Source: Arcicella rigui (GTDB lineage Bacteria > Bacteroidota > Bacteroidia > Cytophagales > Spirosomataceae). Taken from it: 64,000 bases of DNA. Both the position numbers and the translations under genes were made by a program. Each line of letters starts with the position of its first letter. Within the stretch, counting starts at the first letter, position 1. This document shows positions 55,201 to 63,322 of this stretch, piece by piece. The notes below the pieces were generated by a model. The model saw nothing but the letters and a program-made list of their open reading frames with translations, was not told where the DNA came from and did no database searches. The stretch lies in assembly GCF_034929435.1 (NCBI RefSeq), contig NZ_JAYFUM010000016.1:1-64000 (forward strand). Reading direction: 5' to 3'.

Positions 55201-55221
55201 TCAAACATTTACTATGTTTGA
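55201..55221. promoter_or_regulatory. Operator-like palindrome upstream of fadA and the 55268 gene
   Basis: Perfect arms tcaaacat and atgtttga are separated by 5 bases. TATGTTTG (55213-55220), a TAnnTTTG box on the plus strand, lies within it, and TAAATTTG (55188-55195) lies upstream. It is placed between divergent genes and could be a regulator site; the regulator is unknown. Confidence 0.45.
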
Positions 55222-55267
55222 AAGTTATGGAAATAAATAATTCACTTGTTTAAACACACAAATGACT

Positions 55268-55642
55268 ATGAAAAAGAGTTTGTTACTCGGCATGATGTTG
55301 TCGGCGTTTTGTTTTGCTGCTCAGGCAAAAACTTCTGGAAAAGAAACAGTAAAACCAGAGGTACGTATAAGTCTGGCAGATTCTCTGGAGTTTAAGGATT
55401 ATTACGGAAGCTACAAAATGCTTGATAATTCTTATTTCCAAAAGCTGAGGATTTTCTTCAAAGCTGGAGTTCTTTTCGGACAAGCAAGTGATTATCCGGA
55501 ATCGAAATTAACCAAGAAAAAAGACGATGAATTTGAGGAGGAAAATTATAGTGCTCAGATTATTTTTATCCGTACAGACGGTCAAGTTACAGGTGTAAAA
55601 GTATTGGTACAAGGTCAAGAAATTATCGGCACAAAAGAATAA
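55268..55642 (+). CDS. Small exported hypothetical protein
   Basis: This protein of about 124 residues has a signal peptide (MKKSLLLGMMLSAFCFAAQA). The mature domain begins with SLADSLEFKDYYGSYKM and has alternating strands ending VKVLVQGQEIIGTKE, weakly like DUF3471 beta-sheet domains. No catalytic motif is seen. An ATG two codons upstream (55262) is in frame. A large hairpin follows the stop. Confidence 0.72.
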   Translation: MKKSLLLGMMLSAFCFAAQAKTSGKETVKPEVRISLADSLEFKDYYGSYKMLDNSYFQKLRIFFKAGVLFGQASDYPESKLTKKKDDEFEEENYSAQIIFIRTDGQVTGVKVLVQGQEIIGTKE

Positions 55643-55647
55643 AAAAA

Positions 55648-55715
55648 ACTCCTGAAATTTTAAATAATAAACACAAAGCCGCCACTTTGATTTATAATTT
55701 AAAATTTACAGGAGT
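55648..55715 (+). terminator. Long A/T-rich hairpin after the exported-protein gene
   Basis: Arms beginning actcctg and ending caggagt, continuing with aaattttaaat/atttaaaattt, pair over about 24 bases with small mismatches around a loop of about 18 bases. It lies 5 bases past the stop. No long T-run follows. Confidence 0.5.
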
Positions 55716-55940
55716 GTTGAAATCTTTATATAATCTACAATTAAGTTTGGTTAAAATCATTATAGACCTACTACAGTAATAATGATTAGGTATTTGTCTG
55801 ACAAATATATGTGTCTATACAAGTATTATCAAAGGATAATTCAAGATAAAAAATGACAAATGTGTTATTCGTTGAAATTTTTATTTATTCGTAAAATAAT
55901 GTATGTTAATTTAAAATCATTTGAAATTTAATAAAATAAA

Positions 55941-55969
55941 AAAAGCTAAAAAACGAGTTTTTAGCTTTT
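55941..55969 (-). terminator. Terminator of the ECF sigma gene at 56033
   Basis: aaaagctaaaaa pairs with tttttagctttt (12 bp) around a short loop, flanked by A-rich sequence that reads as T-run on the minus strand. Confidence 0.7.
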
Positions 55970-56032
55970 AAACAAAATAAAAAAATATTTGGGATATGTA
56001 TCAAGCAATAATAAAATAATGGGAACTCTTTG

Positions 56033-56596
56033 CTAAGACTGTTGACTCATTGCTACTCGTAAAATTTCTACACCACGGTGAATATTGTTATTAACAGATT
56101 GATAATTAATAGACATCTTATTGGCAATTTCTTGGTTGCCTAATTTGTCAAAATAACGCATTTTGAGTGCTTGCGAAACCCTTGAAGGTAAAGTACTCAA
56201 GGCTTTTTCTAACTTAACAAAAACTTCTTCTTTCTCTTCGCTGTCATTGATAAAAGTATAGTGATACTTTTCTATTTGATAACCAAATTCAGCAAGGTTA
56301 TCAAACGGAACTCCTGTGCGAGATTCGTTGATTTTTCGTACTAAATCATGGCGTAAAGACGTTTTTAAATACGGTTCAATGTGGTCTGTATCGGCTAAGT
56401 TATGTTTACGCAACCAAAGATTGACAAATAAATCTTGTACAGTGTCTCTGACTAACTCAATATCTTGAGATATTTTATTGCCATAGTTTACCAACACCTT
56501 ATGATTTAATTGATAAATCAAGTTAAAAGCCTGTTGGTCTCCTTTTTTAAAACGTTGCCACAGCTCAAAATTATCGTAATGTTGACGCTTAATCAT
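56033..56596 (-). CDS. ECF RNA polymerase sigma factor (FecI-like group)
   Basis: This 187-residue sigma-70 group 4 factor has region 2 (about 18-85: GDQQAFNLIYQLNHK, LVRDTVQDLFVNLWLRK). Region 4 (about 125-180) has LPSRVSQALKMRYFDKLGNQEIANKM and INYQSVNNNIHRGVEIL. Bacteroidota FecI-type factors usually sit beside a FecR anti-sigma and a SusC/TonB receptor, but neither neighbours this gene, so it is an orphan. It is divergent from the AraC regulator. Confidence 0.88.
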   Translation of the reverse strand: MIKRQHYDNFELWQRFKKGDQQAFNLIYQLNHKVLVNYGNKISQDIELVRDTVQDLFVNLWLRKHNLADTDHIEPYLKTSLRHDLVRKINESRTGVPFDNLAEFGYQIEKYHYTFINDSEEKEEVFVKLEKALSTLPSRVSQALKMRYFDKLGNQEIANKMSINYQSVNNNIHRGVEILRVAMSQQS

Positions 56597-56750
56597 GTTA
56601 GATTCAGTTTACAAGCAAAATGTTTAGGAAAGTATTCATTACAAAGTGAACCCTTTTTTGTGAATTAAACTTTTCAATAATTAGTAGATTTTAATACTAT
56701 ATTAGCATTGTGTTAAAAAATTGAGGATATTCAGTAATAAATTACTTATA

Positions 56751-57617
56751 ATGAAACCACTATTCAGAAAAGTTCAAATTATGCCTGAACAATCGTTCAG
56801 TACTAATAAAGATATTGTACCATATTTTTATAATCATTGGCATTATCACCCCGAAATCGAGATAGTGTATATCTATGAAGGAACGGGTACTTTGTTGGTA
56901 GGAAACGGTGTAAAGAATTATCGAGAAAACGATTTAATCATCATCGGTGCGAACGTTCCCCATTTTTTCAGAAGTGACCCCAAGTATTTTGAAGCGAATA
57001 CTTCTTTGCTATCAAAATCGTCGGTAATTCATTTTAACCCTGCCTTTTGGGGCGATGGCTTTATGCAAATTCCTGAGACGATTCAGTTGAACGAATTATT
57101 TCAAAGAGCAAGAAGAGGTTTAATGATTGGGGGCAATAGAAAAGAAGAAATTGCAGAACTGATGAGCCAAATGCCCAATGTGCTTGGTATTGATAAAATC
57201 ATTCAATTGTTGAAAATCTTGAGCTTTATTGCTCAAGCAGAAGAAGTAACTGAAATTTCAAAATCTGAATTTGACGTATCGCTCGACGAACATAATACTC
57301 GTAGAATCGACCAGATTTATTCTTTTTCACTCAATAATTTTACTCGTGAAATTACTTTAGAAGAAGTAGCCGAAGTTGCCAATATTAGTGTGAATTCATT
57401 TTGTCGCTACTTCAAAACACATACTCGAAAAACCTATTTTCAGTTTTTACAAGAACTCAGAATCGGTCATGCTTGCAAATTATTAGCAGGCGAAAAACTC
57501 AGTATTTCGCAAGTTGCCTTTGAAAGCGGTTTCAATAACCTTTCACATTTCAACCGTTCTTTCAAAACCATTATGCAAATGAAGCCACAAGCTTATCAAA
57601 AATTATATAAGCGTTAG
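56751..57617 (+). CDS. AraC family transcriptional regulator with cupin domain
   Basis: This 288-residue regulator has an N-terminal cupin sensor (about 15-105: YFYNHWHYHPEIEIVYIYEG). Its C-terminal double HTH (about 190-288) includes LEEVAEVANISVNSFCRYFKTH and the second-helix signature ISQVAFESGFNNLSHFNRSFK. It probably senses a sugar-like or small ligand and activates a catabolic operon, perhaps elsewhere. The ATG at 56751 is preferred to the TTG at 56721. Confidence 0.88.
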   Translation: MKPLFRKVQIMPEQSFSTNKDIVPYFYNHWHYHPEIEIVYIYEGTGTLLVGNGVKNYRENDLIIIGANVPHFFRSDPKYFEANTSLLSKSSVIHFNPAFWGDGFMQIPETIQLNELFQRARRGLMIGGNRKEEIAELMSQMPNVLGIDKIIQLLKILSFIAQAEEVTEISKSEFDVSLDEHNTRRIDQIYSFSLNNFTREITLEEVAEVANISVNSFCRYFKTHTRKTYFQFLQELRIGHACKLLAGEKLSISQVAFESGFNNLSHFNRSFKTIMQMKPQAYQKLYKR

Positions 57618-57751
57618 CATTAACATTGTTTCCGAATCCTTTGTAGAATTTGCCGTTTATCATAAAAAAATGACCATTCAGAACCTCATTTTAAGATTTT
57701 GAGTTAAGAAAAAGTAGCATTTGTATAAACAGCCAAATCTTTCGTAGTCAA

Positions 57752-59035
57752 ATGAATAAATTAATTATCATTCCCGTAGTATCACTCATCTTTTTATTGA
57801 TTGATTGGTACGTATGGCAAGCCATAAAAGTATCTTTTCAGAATACCAGCGACAGCACACAAGCAATTACAAAGTATATTTTTTGGGGTTTGTCGGCCAT
57901 TACTATTACTGGTATGTGGCTTTATAATTTTACACCGCCCGAATGGCTTGGTAAAAACCTCAGAACGATTATCATGGTAGGAATTTTCATCAATTATTTT
58001 TCAAAAATCTTTGTAATGATTTTCCTTTTGATTGATGATATAGTAAGACTCATTCGTTGGATTACTTCTAAATTCAGTAGCCCAGAACCCATTGTTGCCA
58101 ACAATGATGCAAACTCAGCTCCCTCTGTATTAAATACGCCCATTACTCGTAGTGAATTTTTGATGAAAACTGCTGTTGTGGCAGGAACGATTCCAGCAGT
58201 GGCAATGACATGGGGAATTATTTCGGGGGCTCATGATTATCGAGTACGCAGAGTAAAATTAGCTTTGAAAAACCTTCCTAAAGAATTTGAAGGCATGACG
58301 ATTGCTCAAATTTCGGATATTCACTCAGGCTCGTTTTTCAACCGTGTGGCTGTAAAAGGTGGAGTAGAAATGTTGATGAAAGAAAAACCTGATGTGGTAT
58401 TTTTTACGGGCGATTTGGTGAATAATTTGGCAACTGAAGTACAAGAATACATTGATATTTTCAATAAAGTAAAAGCACCGCTTGGGGTTTATAGTACTTT
58501 AGGAAACCACGATTATGCCGATTATGTAAATTGGGGCGATAATTTGGCAGGGAAACGCAAGAACTTGAATGATTTGATGCACGCTCATAAAGTATTAGGA
58601 TATGATTTGTTGATGGACGAAAATCGCTTTATTGAGCAAGGAAAAGAAAAACTGGCGATTATTGGCGTACAGAATATTAGCGGACAAAATCGTTTTCATA
58701 CTTATGGAAATTTAGCAAAAGCCGTAAAAGGAACAGAAGAAGCTCCTGTGAAATTATTATTATCCCACGACCCAACGCATTGGGATAAAGAAGTAAATAC
58801 AAAGTATAAAGATATTGACGTAATGTTTTCTGGACATACGCACGGAACACAATTTGGTATAACCGTAGGCGGAGAAACATGGACGCCTGCACAATATGTG
58901 TATAAGCAATGGGGAGGTTTGTACAAAGAAGGCGACCAACAATTGTACGTAAATCGTGGCTATGGCTATATTGGTTATCCGGGAAGAATTGGAATGCCAC
59001 CAGAAATTACGGTTTTTGAATTGCAGAGAGCGTAG
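57752..59035 (+). CDS. Membrane-anchored metallophosphoesterase
   Basis: This 427-residue protein has four N-terminal helices (about 1-20, 35-55, 68-95 and a hydrophobic stretch at 135-155). A calcineurin-like phosphoesterase domain (about 175-420) follows with all metal motifs: AQISDIHSG, FTGDLVN, LGNHDY, LLSHDPTHW and SGHTHGTQFG. It resembles YkuE-type lipid A/UDP-diacylglucosamine or phospholipid-related phosphohydrolases; the substrate is inferred only. It is monocistronic. Confidence 0.88.
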   Translation: MNKLIIIPVVSLIFLLIDWYVWQAIKVSFQNTSDSTQAITKYIFWGLSAITITGMWLYNFTPPEWLGKNLRTIIMVGIFINYFSKIFVMIFLLIDDIVRLIRWITSKFSSPEPIVANNDANSAPSVLNTPITRSEFLMKTAVVAGTIPAVAMTWGIISGAHDYRVRRVKLALKNLPKEFEGMTIAQISDIHSGSFFNRVAVKGGVEMLMKEKPDVVFFTGDLVNNLATEVQEYIDIFNKVKAPLGVYSTLGNHDYADYVNWGDNLAGKRKNLNDLMHAHKVLGYDLLMDENRFIEQGKEKLAIIGVQNISGQNRFHTYGNLAKAVKGTEEAPVKLLLSHDPTHWDKEVNTKYKDIDVMFSGHTHGTQFGITVGGETWTPAQYVYKQWGGLYKEGDQQLYVNRGYGYIGYPGRIGMPPEITVFELQRA

Positions 59036-59054
59036 ATTAAGGTAAATATTCAAA

Positions 59055-59100
59055 AAAAGCGACAAATCGGGAAGTCTTACTTCTCCGATTTGTCGCTTTT
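59055..59100. terminator. Bidirectional terminator between the phosphoesterase and trpC
   Basis: Arms aaaagcgacaaatcgg and ccgatttgtcgctttt (16 bp perfect) with an inner gaag/ctt pairing form a strong hairpin with T-runs on both strands. It ends both the phosphoesterase and the trp transcript. Confidence 0.88.
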
Positions 59101-59105
59101 CTTTT

Positions 59106-59900
59106 TTAGCTTCTTACTTCATTTATAAATTTCTTCAAAGCCTCTGCTGGATTTTCAGTTTTCATAAAGGTTTCACCAATTAAAAACCCTTTATAGCCAA
59201 CAGATTTCAGCAATTTGATTGTTTCTGCTTGAGAAATACAGCTTTCTGAAATTTTGATACATTCTGCTGGAATTTTTTCTGCTAATTCTAAGGAAGCATT
59301 TACATTTTGTTCTGCAAAATTTTTCAGATTACGATTGTTTACGCCTACTACATCAATGTACTGATTCAAACTGCGGTTCAACTCTTCTTCGTCATGGATT
59401 TCTAATAATGTTTCCATGCCTAACTCTTTCGTGAGTTTACCCAAATCTTTGATGCGTTGTGGGGTTAAATTGGCAGCAATTAATAAAATTACGTCTGCAC
59501 CCAAAGATTTTGCTTCGATGATTTGGTACTCATCAATCATAAAATCTTTACGAATCATCGGAATTGTTGGGTTCGTGCGACGAGCCTTTAAAAAATCTTC
59601 ACTTGTACCACCAAAAAACTCAAAATCCGTTAGTACCGAAAGACAAGCCGCACCAGCTTTTACATAACCAGCCGTTACTTCTTCCACCGTCACGTTTCCG
59701 TTGATGATACCTTTTGAAGGCGATTTTCTTTTAAATTCAGCAATGATTCCAGAAGAAGCAGGATTCAGTAAACTTGTCTTTAATGAATTATTAGTTTTAG
59801 CAAAAAAGCCACTTTTTTCTAATACTTGTACCGAAACTTGCTCTTTGCGTTGGGCTACTTCTTGTGCTTTATGGGCAATGATTTTATCTAAAATTGTCAT
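59106..59900 (-). CDS. trpC: Indole-3-glycerol phosphate synthase
   Basis: This 264-residue TIM-barrel enzyme closes the indole ring in tryptophan synthesis. The family motifs are intact: AEFKRKSPSKG (about 52-62), ACLSVLTDFEFFGG, RKDFMIDEYQI with its catalytic Lys, DVVGVNNRNLKNF and ISESCI. It is the last gene of the trp operon in the window, 15 bases after trpD. Confidence 0.96.
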   Translation of the reverse strand: MTILDKIIAHKAQEVAQRKEQVSVQVLEKSGFFAKTNNSLKTSLLNPASSGIIAEFKRKSPSKGIINGNVTVEEVTAGYVKAGAACLSVLTDFEFFGGTSEDFLKARRTNPTIPMIRKDFMIDEYQIIEAKSLGADVILLIAANLTPQRIKDLGKLTKELGMETLLEIHDEEELNRSLNQYIDVVGVNNRNLKNFAEQNVNASLELAEKIPAECIKISESCISQAETIKLLKSVGYKGFLIGETFMKTENPAEALKKFINEVRS

Positions 59901-59915
59901 TTCTCTTTAAGTATT

Positions 59916-60902
59916 TTACTGAATAAATTGCTTGAAACCTGCCAAAGCCTTGCCGCTTTCTAAAGACTCTTTGGCTTTCAACACGGCATCCGACAAACTT
60001 AAAGTATCGTCGGCACAGTATAAAGCCACGGCTGCATTCGCCAAAACTGCTTGGGTTTGGGCTTGTGTTCCTTTGTTTTCAAGAATATTAATTAAGATTT
60101 TCGCCGATTCTTCTACGGTACTTCCGCCATGCAAATCTTTTTGATTACATCTTGTAAAACCTAATTGTTCGGGCGAATACGTTGCTTCTCCTTTGGCAGT
60201 AATCAGTTTAAAATCAGAAGTAAGGGAAATTTCGTCGTATCCGTCTAAAGCGTAAACTACACCAAAGTTTTTGTAAGATTTCTGTAATAATTCTCCGTAA
60301 AGCTTCAATACATCCTGATTATACACGCCAGTAATTTGTTTTTCAACCTTAGCAGGATTCAGAATTGGCCCTAACATATTGAAAAAAGTTTTCATACCCA
60401 ATTCTTTACGAATCGGCCCTACAAAACGCATAGCAGGATGAAACAGCGGAGCGTGTAAAAAACATATTCCAGAAGTTTCTATTTTCTGACGAAGGTAATC
60501 TTCTTCATTTCTAAATTTTACGCCCAAGTACTCCAAAACAGTTGAAGAACCCACTGATGAAGAAACACCATGATTTCCGTGTTTGGCAATTCTTTGTCCA
60601 GCACCAGCTACTACAAAAGAGGCTGTTGTAGAAATATTGAAAGTATCTTTGCCGTCGCCACCTGTTCCGCAAACATCCATTGGGTCGTAGTCAGAAAGGT
60701 CGATAATTAAGGCTAAATCCAACATAGCGTCACGGAAACCAGCTAATTCTTCCGAAGTAATCGGATTCATCATGTAGGTTGTTAGAAATGCTGCGATATG
60801 ACTATTATTGGCTTCACCTCTGGCAATGATTCCAAGGGCAGCCTGAGCTTCTTCCTGTGTTAAAGAAATGCCTTCTACTCTTTTTTGTAAGTAACTTTTC
60901 AT
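59916..60902 (-). CDS. trpD: Anthranilate phosphoribosyltransferase
   Basis: This 328-residue enzyme transfers the phosphoribosyl group from PRPP to anthranilate. The phosphate-binding motif DVCGTGGDGKDTFNISTTAS is at about 77-96, KHGNHGVSSSVGSS is at 107-120, and the C-terminal GGSTVEESAKIL is present. Length is normal. It lies between trpG (44 bases upstream) and trpC. Confidence 0.96.
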   Translation of the reverse strand: MKSYLQKRVEGISLTQEEAQAALGIIARGEANNSHIAAFLTTYMMNPITSEELAGFRDAMLDLALIIDLSDYDPMDVCGTGGDGKDTFNISTTASFVVAGAGQRIAKHGNHGVSSSVGSSTVLEYLGVKFRNEEDYLRQKIETSGICFLHAPLFHPAMRFVGPIRKELGMKTFFNMLGPILNPAKVEKQITGVYNQDVLKLYGELLQKSYKNFGVVYALDGYDEISLTSDFKLITAKGEATYSPEQLGFTRCNQKDLHGGSTVEESAKILINILENKGTQAQTQAVLANAAVALYCADDTLSLSDAVLKAKESLESGKALAGFKQFIQ

Positions 60903-60910
60903 CTTTAATG

Positions 60911-60934
60911 AGCTGTTAGGGCTATCAGCTTTCG
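60911..60934. repeat. ctgtYa/ctatcagctttcg intergenic word between trpG and trpD
   Basis: The gap carries agctgttagggctatcagct followed by ttcg. A close relative (ggctgtcagctttcggctat, continuing cagctatca) occurs in the AIPR-trpG gap at 61528-61556, so both operon junctions carry the same short repeat family. Confidence 0.55.
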
Positions 60935-60946
60935 TTTGATTTTCTA

Positions 60947-61513
60947 TTAAATTTTCACCCAGTTTTCCACCATTTTTACGCCATATTCTGTGAGATAGGC
61001 TTCTGGGTGAAATTGTACTCCTCTAACATCGTAGCGAGTATGAGCTTCTGCCATGACGAAGTTTTTTTCGTCGATAGCCGTAACTTTCAACTCGGCAGGC
61101 ATAGTTTCTGGCACAACCGTCCAAGAGTGGTAACGGCATACGTTTACTTCGTTGGGTACGCCTTGAAAAAGTACTTCTGTTGGGTCGGTGATAATACATT
61201 TGGTAGTTACGCCATGGAGTACATCGCCCATATTGTGCAATTTTGCTCCGAAGGCCTCACCAATAGCTTGATGACCCAGACATACCCCAAAGATAGATTT
61301 TGTAGGAGCATACTCACGAATCACATCCAATAAAATACCTGCTTCTTCTGGAATTCCCGGGCCGGGCGAAAGCAAAATTTTATCATACTTCCCTACGGCT
61401 TCTAATGAAATTTTATCGTTGCGGAATACATCCACATCGTTGCCTAAATCTTTTAAGATATAGACTAAATTATACACGAATGAATCGTAATTATCAAGGA
61501 CTAATATTTTCAT
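60947..61513 (-). CDS. trpG: Anthranilate synthase component II (glutamine amidotransferase)
   Basis: This 188-residue class I glutamine amidotransferase passes ammonia from glutamine to TrpE. The catalytic triad is Cys78 in FGVCLGHQAIGEAFG, His169 and Glu171 in VQFHPEAYLTEYG; the oxyanion motif is LSPGPGIPEEAG. It could also serve p-aminobenzoate synthesis. The AIPR gene lies 80 bases upstream on the same strand. Confidence 0.95.
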   Translation of the reverse strand: MKILVLDNYDSFVYNLVYILKDLGNDVDVFRNDKISLEAVGKYDKILLSPGPGIPEEAGILLDVIREYAPTKSIFGVCLGHQAIGEAFGAKLHNMGDVLHGVTTKCIITDPTEVLFQGVPNEVNVCRYHSWTVVPETMPAELKVTAIDEKNFVMAEAHTRYDVRGVQFHPEAYLTEYGVKMVENWVKI

Positions 61514-61527
61514 GGTTGTATTTTTAG

Positions 61528-61556
61528 GCTGTCAGCTTTCGGCTATCAGCTATCAT
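61528..61556. repeat. ggctgtcagctttcgg-type repeat between AIPR and trpG
   Basis: The words ggctgtcagctttcggctat and cagctatca occur back to back, related to the copy at 60911-60934. It lies at the downstream border of the AIPR insertion. Confidence 0.55.
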
Positions 61557-61593
61557 TTTTTATTACAGAAAGACGAATGGTGACACATAAGTA

Positions 61594-63297
61594 CTAAGTT
61601 TTGGGAAAATAAAAGCTTTTACATCTATCTCCAAAAGTCTTTAATTTTGAAGTTTCTAAACTATCCAAATCGAAATCTGTAATACTTGTTATCTTCTCTG
61701 TAATTTTATTAATCACATTTTTTAAAGCTATTTCATCATTTAAAACTTTCAATATTTCTTCACAATCTTTCTCAGTTTGTTTGGACTCAAATTGAACATT
61801 TGAAATTTTTAATTCATATCTAAGCATCATTAAAATAAAGAACTTAAACTTTTTCAACTTTGAAGGTATTATACCTTTTTTTAAACATTCTTGTATTTTG
61901 AAGAATGCAAATGCAGCAGTATAGTATACTATTAATTTATCATTTGACCTAAACAATCTATTTTTAAACTCTTTGAATAATGTTCCAAAAAACCTTGTTG
62001 AGGTTTCAGGTTTCTCAAATACAAAACTTCCGATTACTTTAATCTGTGTTGCTTTGTCTATAATTCTGCTTTTTTCTACAGAATTACTTATGAATTGTTT
62101 AGATCTCCTTTCATAAAATAGTTGATTAGAACCTTTATAAGTTTTATAGTAATCTTCTAACTTTCTCTGAAATTCAGAAAATGCAATTAAGTCTTGTTCA
62201 TTAATTGCTGTTTGACGATTTGTAGAACGAATTAATTTAGATGTTAAATCTATATCCGTACTACTCACTAATTTCAAAGATACATATACTGTATCATCTA
62301 ATAATTCTCTACAGTTATATAAGACATGAGATGTTTGACAACCATTGATGATTTGATAGTTTGTAAGAGTAAAGGTGTTTCTTGAGGGTTTTATAGATTC
62401 TGTGACAATTGTAATACCATTATTTAGAAGGACAAAAGTCTCCTTATTTTCAGTGCTTAACGTATCCCTTATTTCTTTATTTACTGAGTTCTCCCCTTGG
62501 AAATCTCTTACATTATCATAAAACACATTAGGGATTATTGATTCTTCATCAGAAATTAACTTTAAAATCTCTTTCGCTTTAACTATTCCCAAATATGACT
62601 CAGTCACATTATTAATTTTAGGAATTGTTATTCTTTGTTCAAATTCGATTGATTTTTGTAAAGCTTGACCTAATTTTTTGTATCGATTTTGTAAGCTATT
62701 AGTATCAATATATTCAAAATAAATATTGTAGAATAAGTTCTCCCTTTTTATATCCTCAATAATTCTACTTTTAGTACTTTCTTGATTTTGATCTCCAATA
62801 TAATTCCCTAATGATACATAAAATAAGTAACAATTAGGGTTTTCTTTAAACTTTGTAGAGTAATTGAAAATTAAATCAAATAGCTTCATTCTTTCCTTTG
62901 CAAGATTTGACCAAATTAATTTTCTATCTTGGCTTACAAAATCAGCAACAGCCCTACCAAATAGGACAATCTCTTTCAAGTCAAATTTTGAAGATGTTTT
63001 TGATTGGGTAAAATATACTTCTACAAATATTGAAGATAAAGATGCCATTTCTAAATATTCTTTCAATGCTTCATAGTCGGTAAATAGCTTCTTATCAATA
63101 ACCAAAGCAAAACCATCAATTCCTATTGTGCCTTCATCTCCAATATTTAAATCATCAATGTCAATACTATCTTCAACCCTATGGTCAATGATAGTATAAT
63201 TAACGAAATGCTCAAAAATTTTAGAATCATTGATGCTATCAGAAAAACTATTTTTTTCCCAAAAACTATCAATATAATTTTTTATTATTCTATCCAT
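61594..63297 (-). CDS. AIPR family (abortive-infection-phage-resistance-related) protein inside the trp operon
   Basis: This 567-residue cytoplasmic protein carries the AIPR core: VLLNNGITIVTESI, then YQIINGCQTSHVLYN (N318-G-C-Q-T322), SLKLVSSTDID and SKLIRSTNRQTAINEQDLIAFS (about 355-375). The family is found in phage-defence and restriction islands; one early member was called abortive phage resistance protein. The gene starts only 25 bases after trpE and ends 80 before trpG on the same strand. Its DNA is much more A+T-rich: three sampled 60-base lines give 23-28% GC, against 38-50% for two trpD lines. This suggests recent insertion. No partner nuclease or methylase adjoins it. Confidence 0.85.
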   Translation of the reverse strand: MDRIIKNYIDSFWEKNSFSDSINDSKIFEHFVNYTIIDHRVEDSIDIDDLNIGDEGTIGIDGFALVIDKKLFTDYEALKEYLEMASLSSIFVEVYFTQSKTSSKFDLKEIVLFGRAVADFVSQDRKLIWSNLAKERMKLFDLIFNYSTKFKENPNCYLFYVSLGNYIGDQNQESTKSRIIEDIKRENLFYNIYFEYIDTNSLQNRYKKLGQALQKSIEFEQRITIPKINNVTESYLGIVKAKEILKLISDEESIIPNVFYDNVRDFQGENSVNKEIRDTLSTENKETFVLLNNGITIVTESIKPSRNTFTLTNYQIINGCQTSHVLYNCRELLDDTVYVSLKLVSSTDIDLTSKLIRSTNRQTAINEQDLIAFSEFQRKLEDYYKTYKGSNQLFYERRSKQFISNSVEKSRIIDKATQIKVIGSFVFEKPETSTRFFGTLFKEFKNRLFRSNDKLIVYYTAAFAFFKIQECLKKGIIPSKLKKFKFFILMMLRYELKISNVQFESKQTEKDCEEILKVLNDEIALKNVINKITEKITSITDFDLDSLETSKLKTFGDRCKSFYFPKT

Positions 63298-63322
63298 GAT
63301 AACTAAGGTATTTTTAAATTCG

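Larger units (their letters stand above)
55643..56032. other. Intergenic region between convergent genes
   Basis: This 390-base A+T-rich gap contains two hairpins: a long imperfect one at 55648-55715 after the exported-protein gene, and one at 55941-55969 after the sigma-factor gene. Nothing else is recognisable. Confidence 0.65.
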
